A DNA stretch of 29,538 bases from contig JAUNUE010000001.1 in assembly GCA_030538335.1 (NCBI GenBank), forward strand, positions 1 to 29,538, read 5' to 3'. A model generated the notes under the pieces. That model saw only the letters and a list, made by a program, of their open reading frames with translations. It did not search any database and had not been told where the DNA came from. Positions 23,601-29,538 of the stretch are shown here, piece after piece. Source of the DNA: Allobrachymonas sp. (GTDB lineage: Bacteria > Pseudomonadota > Gammaproteobacteria > Burkholderiales > Burkholderiaceae_C). Position numbers and translations under genes: made by a program. The first letter of the stretch is position 1, and every line of letters starts with the position of its first letter.

Positions 23601-23988
23601 CGTGTTGCAGCAAGCGCAGGTAGAGGTTTTGCAGGTCTTTGGCCTGCACGGCGGCCTGTTCGCGGGGCACGCCGCGCAGCGCCAGTTCTTCAGCCAACAC
23701 ACCGACATCTTTTTCGGCAAATGCGGCCAGCCACTCTTGCAGGCGGTGGCGCATTTCGGCGGCGGCTTTGTTGGTGAAGGTGATGGCGAGAATATTTTGC
23801 GGCTCCGCCCCTTCAAGCAGCGCCCGCACCATGCGCGAGACCAGCATCCAGGTCTTGCCTGCGCCCGCGCAGGCCTCTACCACCACCGGGCGCTGGGGGT
23901 TGCAGGCGGCGGCGTAAAACGCCTCGGCAGTGACTGGCTTGCCATTGATGCGGTAGGGTTGCAGTGGTGTGTGGATGGGCGCGCTCAT
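20626..23988 (-). CDS. addA: AddA-like UvrD-family helicase with C-terminal RecB nuclease
   Basis: A 1120-residue protein. Helicase motifs in order: Walker A AGAGKTW (41-47), ITFTNKAAAEM (about 69-79), DEFQDTNPLQW (about 400), VGDPKQSIYRFRRAEP (about 438), LTVHGAKGLE (about 790) and YVAMTRAKQWLVF (about 867). The C-terminal nuclease has GEAMHRALEW, an IDRLV strand, VLDYKSS (about 1075) and QLRLYRAVV, the complete RecB-type set. With AddB it unwinds and resects double-strand breaks. The ATG overlaps the addB stop by 4 bp (ATGA). The alternative name, RecB-like exonuclease V subunit, is less likely because the partner is AddB-like and no recC or recD is present. Confidence 0.88.
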   Translation of the reverse strand: MSAPIHTPLQPYRINGKPVTAEAFYAAACNPQRPVVVEACAGAGKTWMLVSRMVRALLEGAEPQNILAITFTNKAAAEMRHRLQEWLAAFAEKDVGVLAEELALRGVPREQAAVQAKDLQNLYLRLLQHGRPVQIRTFHGWFAALLRAAPLQLLEQLGLPADYELLEDDSAALQASWRPFHAAVLQDAEALADYQALVDAHGRSQTQAALLAALHRRSEFVLADQHGVVEASVPHFSVQFPEMQGLDKPANFLLKEANGRKCLLAAALVLGQAKQPSYSACGVRLEQALEQQDWEAVVLALLTQKQEPRKFNDALFNHPAVQEAQAAVLKVLNAEKQHAAWLHQQRMTRLTRLLCRTHAQVKRQQGWVDMEDIETAARLLLQDETLSGWLQERLDAQVRHVFIDEFQDTNPLQWQALHAWLQSYAGAGQGISVFIVGDPKQSIYRFRRAEPAVFRAARDFVCQGLQGDVLTCDQTRRNAQSVVDAANATMAAAQAEGRFADFRPHTTAAKTSGGVLALPQVMRPDKSTDAGNGMVKRRDHLTQAKSMPEDAMAARECRQAAAWLAPLLHAGFPAREVLVLARKNNRLVFMHEALAAHGIRSQLADKSLLADAPEVQDVVALVDALVSPRHDLSLARALKSPLFGASDAQLVEMAVALRTPTHADAVDGTRPTLSWLHWLLHHAPKDQGDWAAWADKLLRWQRWLQQWPPHDALSAIYQDGDVLARYAAAVPASQRHAVLQRLRALPAQALAQDGGRYPNAYAWVRAMRSGQGDNAPANLDADTVRLLTVHGAKGLEAALVLLIDTDGEADKAKGMEVVVDWPGEKPHPQQLVFLVSEKDAAPSLAHLLRHENAAREREEHNGFYVAMTRAKQWLVFSAAEPFRAQANSLWQQMQAAAQPDQAALDEAGCPLAPVEWVQALPAKEAIATPSADPENNHSTTLLVLPELPPELQRPAYATQTLLAAQDPQQQQRAAMGEAMHRALEWHRPGQAVNTPALQQALASQYQLSPDHIAQVLAKVEAMLQGEAAWIWQDDALLWQANEVDLAWEGAVYRIDRLVQRKAHGNQPATWWVLDYKSSLHPERQPGLADQLRLYRAVVQAQHPGNVVRAAFVTGEGKLVE

Positions 23989-26717
23989 GCTGCATCTCCC
24001 GTTGCGGCATCCACTGTTTCATGCCTGAAATCACGGCGGCACAGGCCCCGTGCCGGGCAGTAATCGCAGACGCTGCCTTCGCCCAGCGCAGGCAGTGGCG
24101 CACCTTGGGCAATGCGGCGCAAGTCGTGGGCCATGGTGTGCAGCAGGCGCTGCGCACGTTGCGGCGCATCGCTTTGCACATGCAGTTTTACTTCGCCCTT
24201 TTCGCCCAGATGCAGGTAGGCCGTTTGCACCTCTTCTGGTGCCAGCAGCAGGGCGTAAAACGCCAGTTGCGTGTCTTCGTCCGGGTCGCTGATGCGTTTG
24301 CGCGTGGTGGCTTCCGACTCGGTTTTGTAGTCGATCAGGCGCAGGCAGGCTCGATCAGACGTTTGCTGCCTATTTTCGTTTTTGGGTGTGACGTGTTCCA
24401 TCCGGTCAATGGTGCCGCGCAGTTGCAGCGCATACGGCGGGCCATCGGCGCTGCTGCCGTCATAGGCATCGTCTGGTGGAGGGGTCTGTGCCAGCAAATC
24501 GGCCATGCCACGCTCCCGGCGCGATTCGCCTTCAATATAGCGGCTGGCAGTTTCTGCATGATCGGCCTGCCACCAGGCCAGATAGGCATCGCGCAACCTG
24601 GGCCAGGTGCATTGAAAAGGCAGGAAAGCCGCATCGTCCAGTTGCTGCTCCTGCCGTGCTTGGGCTGCGGCCAGGTCGAGTTGCTGTGCAAGGTGTTCTT
24701 GGTCTTGCGCAACACCCATGGCATGGTCTTTATGGAACAAGTACAGGGTGCGGTGCAGCCAGTTGCCAAAGTCGCGCTTGTCCAGGTCGTCAGTCAGTTC
24801 GTTCGCTTCGTTCAAGGGCAGCAGTTGCAGCGCAAAAAATCGGTAAGGGCACAGGCGCAGGTGGTGGTAGCCGCTGGCCGATAGCTGTTGCACCGGCAGC
24901 TTGTTCCCCTGCGGCGCAGGCGGGGCGGGCAGTTGCACCGGCAGGGTGCGCACCTTGCGCGGATCGGGGGCGGTTTGCAATTTACGCAAAGGTATGGATG
25001 CTTCTTGCTGCGGCGTGCATTGCCATTCCAGCACCAGCGGGCTGGGCTGCAGGTCGGCTGCACCATCGTTGCGGCTGGCCAGCAGATCCACGGCAGGAAA
25101 AGTCAGCAGGTATTGCCAGGCCTGGCGCTGCGCCTGTTGCAGCCGGTGGCGGTCGGGCAAGCCGAGTCTCTGGCGTTGCGTGTTGCTCCAGAATCCTGGC
25201 GGCTCGGGGCTGGCGGGCAGGTTTTGCTCGTCGCACCCCGGCATGACGACGGCGGCAAAAGGCCGCGCCAGCAACTGGCTCGACGGCACGATGGCGACCT
25301 GCTCCTGCAGTGGATACGCCGGGTGGAACGTGGCAGCTTCCAGCAGTTGCGACACCCAGTGGCTGAAGGTGGCCAGCGTCCAGCGCCCATCGGCCAGCGG
25401 CGCGGTGCTGCCCGGCTGCCAATGCAGTGCCGTCAGCACGCTCTCGCCTGCGGCATCTTGCGTGAGCCATGCCCATTGGCCGCTGGTTTGCAGCGCCTGT
25501 TGCACATCCACCAGCCATTGCGCCAAGGCGCGCGGGGCTTGCAAGCTGCGCCGCAATTCTTCCATCTGCTGCATCCAGGCAGCGGCAGGGTGTTCCCACC
25601 GTTGCCAGTAGCCCATGCCCGGCCACGCGGCGATTTCTGCGCGGCGCAGGCGGGCTTCGGCGGCATGCAGCCAGGTGTTGGCATGTTGGCCTTCTTCAGT
25701 TGGAAGGGTGATGGGCGCGAGCAGCTTGAGCCAGGCCAGCACCGCGTCGCTGCTGGCGTTGGGCGTGCAGGCGCGCAGCAGGGCCATGAGGTGGCTGGCA
25801 GCGATGGTGGTGGAGAGCTTCCAGCCGGTTTCATCGCGCATGGCCAGCCCTTGCCCCGCCAGCAAGGCGCGGATGCGGCGGGTGAGTGCACGGTTGTTGT
25901 CCACCAGCGCCACCAGCCCTTTGCCGGATGCGGCCTGCTGTTGCACGGCCTGCTGCACGCAGGCGGCGGCGCGCTGGGCCTCGTCTTCAGGGTCGCTGCA
26001 GAGGTGCCAGTCTGCCGCAGGTTGCGGTGTTTGTGCGGATGCGGCAATAATTTCTTGCCAGTCGATTTCGCATACGGTTTGCGGGTGTTGTTCACGCAAT
26101 CGCTCGGCCAGCGCCAGCCCCAGCGGATCGTCATGCACGCCGCGTACCAGCACCAAGACTTGCACTTCGTTGCGCTCCAGGCTTTGCCACAGCGCATCGC
26201 TGGCGTAGCTGGCGTGCCCCGCCCAAGCCAGCGCCAGCGCCGTAACCAGTTGTTCCCAATGCAAGGCGGCCACTGGCTCGGTCTGCAAGGTCTGCTGCAT
26301 CTGCGCCAGCCAGGCGGCGCGTTGTTCGGGCGCTTGCGCTGCGGCCAGCGGTGCGAGTTGCCAGGCGGCTTCCTGCAGACGGCTTTCCAGGCCAATGGGC
26401 GGGTTTGCGGCGCTGCGGGTTTGCACGAGCAGGCGCTGCGCGGTGAGCAGGTCGAGCGCAGCATCGAAGGTGATGTCTTGCGGCCCCGCTGCGAAGGGGT
26501 GCAGTCGCTGCGCCCAGCTTTGTGTGGTTTCAAACCGTGGCATCACGCCCATGCGGCCCGATGCTGCCCACTGCTGGCGGGCCACGGGCAGCAATTGCGC
26601 AAAGGGCAACAGTACGATGCTGCGCGCCGGGTCGGCGGCCGTGGCTTGCAGGTGCTGCTCCACGCGCGCGAGCGCGGCAGACCAGAATGTGTCAAAAACA
26701 GTCGGTGGTGCGCTCAT
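23985..26717 (-). CDS. addB: AddB-like PD-(D/E)XK nuclease with Fe-S cluster motif
   Basis: A 910-residue protein. The N-terminal half is a degenerate helicase fold without a recognisable Walker A. The C-terminal part has a Cys in RLCPYRFFALQLLPL (about 623), the nuclease set with FGNWLHRTLYLFH, GTIDRMEHV and RLIDYKTES (about 796), and the final CDYCPARGLC (Cys884, 887, 893). These four Cys match the iron-sulphur staple of AddB nucleases. It acts with AddA in recombinational repair. Its ATG overlaps the stop of the upstream deacetylase gene by 4 bp, and its own stop overlaps addA, so the three genes are translationally coupled. Confidence 0.86.
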   Translation of the reverse strand: MSAPPTVFDTFWSAALARVEQHLQATAADPARSIVLLPFAQLLPVARQQWAASGRMGVMPRFETTQSWAQRLHPFAAGPQDITFDAALDLLTAQRLLVQTRSAANPPIGLESRLQEAAWQLAPLAAAQAPEQRAAWLAQMQQTLQTEPVAALHWEQLVTALALAWAGHASYASDALWQSLERNEVQVLVLVRGVHDDPLGLALAERLREQHPQTVCEIDWQEIIAASAQTPQPAADWHLCSDPEDEAQRAAACVQQAVQQQAASGKGLVALVDNNRALTRRIRALLAGQGLAMRDETGWKLSTTIAASHLMALLRACTPNASSDAVLAWLKLLAPITLPTEEGQHANTWLHAAEARLRRAEIAAWPGMGYWQRWEHPAAAWMQQMEELRRSLQAPRALAQWLVDVQQALQTSGQWAWLTQDAAGESVLTALHWQPGSTAPLADGRWTLATFSHWVSQLLEAATFHPAYPLQEQVAIVPSSQLLARPFAAVVMPGCDEQNLPASPEPPGFWSNTQRQRLGLPDRHRLQQAQRQAWQYLLTFPAVDLLASRNDGAADLQPSPLVLEWQCTPQQEASIPLRKLQTAPDPRKVRTLPVQLPAPPAPQGNKLPVQQLSASGYHHLRLCPYRFFALQLLPLNEANELTDDLDKRDFGNWLHRTLYLFHKDHAMGVAQDQEHLAQQLDLAAAQARQEQQLDDAAFLPFQCTWPRLRDAYLAWWQADHAETASRYIEGESRRERGMADLLAQTPPPDDAYDGSSADGPPYALQLRGTIDRMEHVTPKNENRQQTSDRACLRLIDYKTESEATTRKRISDPDEDTQLAFYALLLAPEEVQTAYLHLGEKGEVKLHVQSDAPQRAQRLLHTMAHDLRRIAQGAPLPALGEGSVCDYCPARGLCRRDFRHETVDAATGDAA

Positions 26718-27595
26718 ACGGATACCGTATCTGCATCTGTGGCCCGGTGGCCGATATGCGCCGAAAGCGGGCCGGTATGCACGTCGGCCTGCTCCACCAG
26801 TGCGTCAAAACTTTCAGAAGCCAGCACCTGGTATTCCATGCAGCGGGCGCTGGCAATGGCGTCCAGCGGCACCACGCTGCGGCTCGGGTGGCACATCAAT
26901 ACATCGCCGTGCTGGCTGTTGTGCAGCCAGATGCCCAGCAGGCGCTGGTAGTGCTCGGCCGAAGCGTCAAAACCATAGACACCTGCCAGGGCGCGGTTGG
27001 TGGCGAATCCTTCCGCGCGGGCCATTTCGGCAAAGGTTTTGGCGCCCAGCCAGGCAATGATCTGCGCCTTCCACGCCACGGCAAACCCGGCGCGCAGCCA
27101 GCTTGCGCCCTGCAGGGCAGGCAAGGTGCAGCGTAACCAGGGGCGGGGCGATTCTGGCGGATAACGCCGCGCCAGTTCACCCAACAAAGCCTCACGCACC
27201 TGCGGCAACTGGTGCACGTGCTGGTGGCCGTCGACAAAGGCGGGCGGGCGCTGCATGGCGACCTCAAAAAGATCGAGTTGGCGCGTCACCTCGGCCGTGA
27301 GCCAGCGCGCATCGAGCATCTGGCAGTAGCTGCGCGCAATCAGCCCGCGCAAGCCGTATTTGCGCCCGCCTTGCAGCCGGGTTTCGCTCAGGTCAAAGTG
27401 CAGGCCCACATCGAGATGTTCTTCAGGCACCGTGCGCAACACGCGGGCGCCCTCGGCAAACGCCGGGCCATCGACCATGCAGCCCGTGGCGCCGATGCGG
27501 CGTTGCGCGGCCAATTCCAGCACGGCGGTGTTGATGCCTTCGTGCAGGCCGAAGTCGTCCACGCACACACACACGCAACGTTTGCGCGCAGCCAT
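26714..27595 (-). CDS. ChbG/HpnK/NaxD-type carbohydrate deacetylase (YdjC fold)
   Basis: A 293-residue protein with the YdjC-family metal and catalytic blocks: VDDFGLHEGIN at the N-terminus (Asp13, Asp14), GLHFDLSE, the metal-binding DGHQHVHQLP (about 121-130) and MCHPSRS (about 233). The family removes acetyl groups from N-acetyl sugars, for example chito-oligosaccharides (ChbG), hopanoid glucosamine (HpnK) or undecaprenyl-phosphate amino sugar (NaxD). The adjoining GtrA and glycosyltransferase genes favour a lipid-linked sugar. I chose the ATG at 27595 because it puts the DDFG block at the usual distance; the frame is open to 27736. A GT-dinucleotide run encodes the CVCVCV before the catalytic Asp pair. 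Confidence 0.88.
   Translation of the reverse strand: MAARKRCVCVCVDDFGLHEGINTAVLELAAQRRIGATGCMVDGPAFAEGARVLRTVPEEHLDVGLHFDLSETRLQGGRKYGLRGLIARSYCQMLDARWLTAEVTRQLDLFEVAMQRPPAFVDGHQHVHQLPQVREALLGELARRYPPESPRPWLRCTLPALQGASWLRAGFAVAWKAQIIAWLGAKTFAEMARAEGFATNRALAGVYGFDASAEHYQRLLGIWLHNSQHGDVLMCHPSRSVVPLDAIASARCMEYQVLASESFDALVEQADVHTGPLSAHIGHRATDADTVSV
27564..27574. repeat. CA dinucleotide run in the deacetylase gene
   Basis: Five and a half CA units on the plus strand, lying within codons 7-11 of the deacetylase, immediately before its catalytic Asp pair. Confidence 0.8.
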
Positions 27596-27730
27596 GCCCG
27601 CATGGGTCGCGCTGGCGGCGGATGTGCTGGCGTAGGAAGAAGGCACGGTCACTGGAGCGGGCAGAGGAAAAAAGGGGAAGGAGACAAGGCAGCAATACTG
27701 TAAGTTATCCAGTAGGGAGCGTGCCCGGTG

Positions 27731-27742
27731 GCACAATTGTGC
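27731..27742. promoter_or_regulatory. 12-bp palindrome in the deacetylase-gtrA divergent spacer
   Basis: GCACAATTGTGC is a perfect palindrome between divergent genes and overlaps one candidate gtrA start (GTG 27739). It is a candidate operator. Confidence 0.35.
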
Positions 27743-28179
27743 GTTATTTCCACACGCTGCACGCGCAGCCGGTATCTGTGCCCAAGCAGCTTTTCGCCCA
27801 CCCCATCGTCCGCTTCCTGGTTATTGGCAGCCTGGCTGCAGCCGTGCACTACGCAGTGGTGCGGGCGCTGGTGGAAACCGGGTTGTTGCGCCCGCTGACG
27901 GCCAATGTCATAGGCTGGCTGGTGGCCTTCTGGGTCTCGTTTTTTGGCCATTTACGCTGGACATTTACCCATCAGCAAGCCCCGGTCAAACAGGCTTTAC
28001 CGCGGTTTTTTCTGCTCTCGGCTGTGGGCTTTGCCATCAACGAAGCGAGCTATGCGCTGGCCTTGCGCTTCATTGCCTGGCGCTACGACACCGTGCTGGT
28101 GCTGGTGCTGCTGGCGGTGGCGGTGATGACGTTTGTGGTCAGCAAGCTGTGGGCGTTTCGGCCTCGCAAATCCATTTGA
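27739..28179 (+). CDS. GtrA family membrane protein
   Basis: About 146 residues with four hydrophobic helices and the family opening FLVIGSLAAAVHYAVVRALV, then ANVIGWLVAFWVSFFGHLRWTF (the aromatic W-F-x-F/H block) and the closing FVVSKLWAFRPRKSI. GtrA proteins are thought to flip undecaprenyl-phosphate-linked sugars across the inner membrane. There is no ATG at a suitable place. GTG at 27721, 27739 or 27778 could start it; none has a clean ribosome binding site, and I list the middle one. It is convergent to the glycosyltransferase gene 22 bp away and divergent from the deacetylase. Confidence 0.87.
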   Translation: MRYFHTLHAQPVSVPKQLFAHPIVRFLVIGSLAAAVHYAVVRALVETGLLRPLTANVIGWLVAFWVSFFGHLRWTFTHQQAPVKQALPRFFLLSAVGFAINEASYALALRFIAWRYDTVLVLVLLAVAVMTFVVSKLWAFRPRKSI

Positions 28180-28201
28180 CGCCAGTCGTTGGCGCAGCGG
28201 A

Positions 28202-29215
28202 TCAAGCGTTGTCTTGCTCTGGCGTATCGGTGTGGGCAGCCGGTGGGGAGCCGGGAGGGGGCAGTCCTTCTTCATGGGAAACGATGTAGATGGGGCGGCG
28301 TTTGACCTCTTCAAAGATCCGCGCAATGTATTCGCCCAGCACGCCGGTAAACACCATCTGCATGCCGAAAAACAGCAGCAGCAGGACCACAATCGTGCTC
28401 CAGCCAGAAACCTCGTTGCCCCAGAGCAGGTATTGGGCGACGACCCAGAGGCTGTAGAGAAAAGCCAGCACCGCAGACACCACGCCTGCCACGCTGATGA
28501 AACGCAGCGGCAAGGTGGAAAACGAGGTGAGGCCATCGATGGCGAAGTTCAGCAGCTTGAAAGCGCCAAAGGTGGAAGCGCCCATCTGGCGCGGCAGCGG
28601 CGTGTAGGGCAAGGCCACGGTGCGAAAGCCCACCCAGGCGTACAGCCCTTTCATGAAGCGGTTGCGCTCGGGCAGGCTGCGCAAGGCGTTGACGACCTTG
28701 CGGTCGAGCAAGCGAAAGTCGCCCGCATCGGGCGGCATCTCGAACCGTGCGCCCTTGTTGACGATGCGGTAAAACAGGTTCACGCCCATTTTCTTGAGCG
28801 CACCTTCGTCCGCGCGGTTTTCGCGCACGGCATACACCACTTCGGCGCCCTCGTACCAATGCGACAGCATGGACGGGATCAGATCAAGCGGGTGCTGCAA
28901 GTCGGCGTCGATGATGACCATGGCTGCGCCCCTGGCGGCATCCAGCCCGGCGGTAATGGCGGCCTCCTTGCCGAAATTGCGCGACAGGTGCCGCGCGCGC
29001 AAACCGGGCGTGTGCGCGGCCAGGCGACCCAGCACCGGCTCGCTGTCGTCCTTGCTGCCATCGTTGACGACGATGATCTCGAAGCTGTGCCCGATCTGCT
29101 GGAGTTTGGCCACGAGCGCCGGAATGAATACCTGCAAATTGGCGGCTTCGTTGTACGCCGGAACAATGCAGGACAGCAGCGGTTTTTCAGGAAAGGCGGA
29201 GGGGGGTGTGCTCAT
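28202..29215 (-). CDS. Family 2 glycosyltransferase, DPM1/GtrB/FlmF2-like, membrane-anchored
   Basis: A 337-residue enzyme. The N-terminal GT-A domain has LLSCIVPAYNEAANL, EIIVVNDGSKDDS, LSRNFGKEAAITAGLDAARG and the metal-binding DADLQHPLDL (about 100-110), then FRLLDRKVV and RNRFMKGLYAWVGF. Two transmembrane helices follow near residues 230-260 and 270-300, and a Pro-rich tail ends the protein. This layout fits transferases that load a sugar from a nucleotide donor onto undecaprenyl phosphate on the cytoplasmic face. An ATG at 29215 is chosen over a TTG two codons upstream. The neighbouring GtrA protein would be the matching flippase. Confidence 0.92.
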   Translation of the reverse strand: MSTPPSAFPEKPLLSCIVPAYNEAANLQVFIPALVAKLQQIGHSFEIIVVNDGSKDDSEPVLGRLAAHTPGLRARHLSRNFGKEAAITAGLDAARGAAMVIIDADLQHPLDLIPSMLSHWYEGAEVVYAVRENRADEGALKKMGVNLFYRIVNKGARFEMPPDAGDFRLLDRKVVNALRSLPERNRFMKGLYAWVGFRTVALPYTPLPRQMGASTFGAFKLLNFAIDGLTSFSTLPLRFISVAGVVSAVLAFLYSLWVVAQYLLWGNEVSGWSTIVVLLLLFFGMQMVFTGVLGEYIARIFEEVKRRPIYIVSHEEGLPPPGSPPAAHTDTPEQDNA

Positions 29216-29308
29216 GCGCAAAGGGGGAACAAGGTGCGATGGGCAATGGTACAGGGCAAAAGGGGTGGTGGCTCAGCGTTGATTCACCCGTGCGATGGCT
29301 GCGCATGT

Positions 29309-29345
29309 AAAAACGCGCTGCAGATCCCGCAGGACTTGCAGCGCG
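29309..29345 (-). terminator. Rho-independent terminator after the gene at the window edge
   Basis: On the minus strand there is a perfect 9-bp stem CGCGCTGCA with TGCAGCGCG, a 14-nt loop and five T. It lies about 60 bp after the stop of the partial gene and before the glycosyltransferase, so the latter needs its own promoter. Confidence 0.85.
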
Positions 29346-29406
29346 CTTGGCCGCTGGTCATGCAGCGCCCGAAAGCGCCGCATGCAAGCGGGAGGGGCAG
29401 ACCCTG

Positions 29407-29538
29407 TCAGGGGCGAACGCCCGACGGGAAAGGCCAGGCGGCCTGGGGGTTGAGCTGCGTCTGTGCAGACGGCTGGCTCCAGGTGGCAGGCGCCTTGACC
29501 GCTGTGGTGGGCACAGGCGCAGTTTTTGGAGCTGCTTT
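29407..29538 (-). CDS. 3' end of an unidentified gene (partial)
   Basis: Reading in from the window edge there are 43 codons without a stop, then TGA (29407-29409). The peptide is rich in Ala, Pro, Thr and Gln (TAPVPTTAVKAPATWSQP; then a short end PFPSGVRP), a disordered tail with no family signature. A terminator follows, which supports a real gene end. The product cannot be named from this fragment. Confidence 0.65.
   Translation of the reverse strand, partial: KAAPKTAPVPTTAVKAPATWSQPSAQTQLNPQAAWPFPSGVRP

Noticed and set aside
22042..26951. Two plus-strand frames of over 670 codons (22042-24063 and 24888-26951) opposite addA and addB
   Set aside because: Low-complexity Gln/Arg/His-rich translations without domains, while the minus strand carries complete helicase and nuclease motifs.
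27729..27744. A sigma-54 promoter beginning TGGCAC before gtrA
   Set aside because: The second half (TTGCA/T) is missing at the required distance; the match is explained by the palindrome.
20626..29215. A defence island built around the helicase-nuclease pair
   Set aside because: Motifs and the partner Fe-S nuclease fit the housekeeping AddAB repair complex, and the neighbours are envelope-sugar genes without any defence or mobile-element marker.

Overview
The window is a GC-rich, gene-dense chromosomal segment. Gene content and codon style point to a betaproteobacterium of the order Burkholderiales, most likely Comamonadaceae; this is an inference, because no rRNA or taxonomic marker gene is present. 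I see no tRNA, rRNA, CRISPR array, insertion sequence or phage gene. It reads as core and lightly accessory chromosome.

Layout. (1) 75-4431: a hotdog thioesterase, a long atypical pyruvate kinase with a TTG start, an HPP-family membrane protein and, convergent to it, an AI-2E/PerM-type membrane protein. (2) 4565-6558: a three-repeat glycine-zipper protein on the minus strand, about 750 bp with no convincing gene, then a small CsbD-like stress protein with a clear terminator. (3) 6853-9472: a compact operon of lemA, a secreted TPM-domain protein, a soluble TPM-domain protein and two tiny membrane ORFs, closed by a terminator-like hairpin. (4) 9583-11415: a small lipoprotein, a GNAT acetyltransferase preceded by a run of 13 G, and pgpA (phosphatidylglycerophosphatase A). 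(5) 11577-13956: a LysE-type exporter cut short by an in-frame stop, divergent from a MocR/GntR-aminotransferase regulator. (6) 14188-20603: a branched-chain-amino-acid-type ABC importer in the order livG, livF, binding protein 1, livH, livM, binding protein 2, ending in a long-loop terminator. The binding proteins are equal-length paralogues, both predicted lipoproteins, and the LivF ATPase has Arg in place of the Walker A Lys. (7) 20626-27595 on the minus strand: a ChbG/HpnK/NaxD-type deacetylase, AddB-like nuclease and AddA-like helicase-nuclease, joined by 4-bp ATGA overlaps. (8) 27739-29538: a GtrA-type membrane protein, a DPM1/FlmF2-type glycosyltransferase and the 3' end of one further gene.

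How the genes may work together. LemA and the TPM proteins look like an envelope module. The MocR regulator probably controls the divergent exporter. The liv block is a complete importer with two binding proteins. The glycosyltransferase, GtrA protein and deacetylase resemble the parts used elsewhere to make and flip an undecaprenyl-phosphate amino sugar that decorates lipid A. Oddly, the deacetylase shares a transcription unit with the addBA recombination genes. I found no clearly novel multi-gene system. The best leads are the poly-G tract before the acetyltransferase, the coupled deacetylase-addBA operon with its glycolipid neighbours, the truncated exporter, the livG leader inverted repeat and the Walker A-variant LivF.
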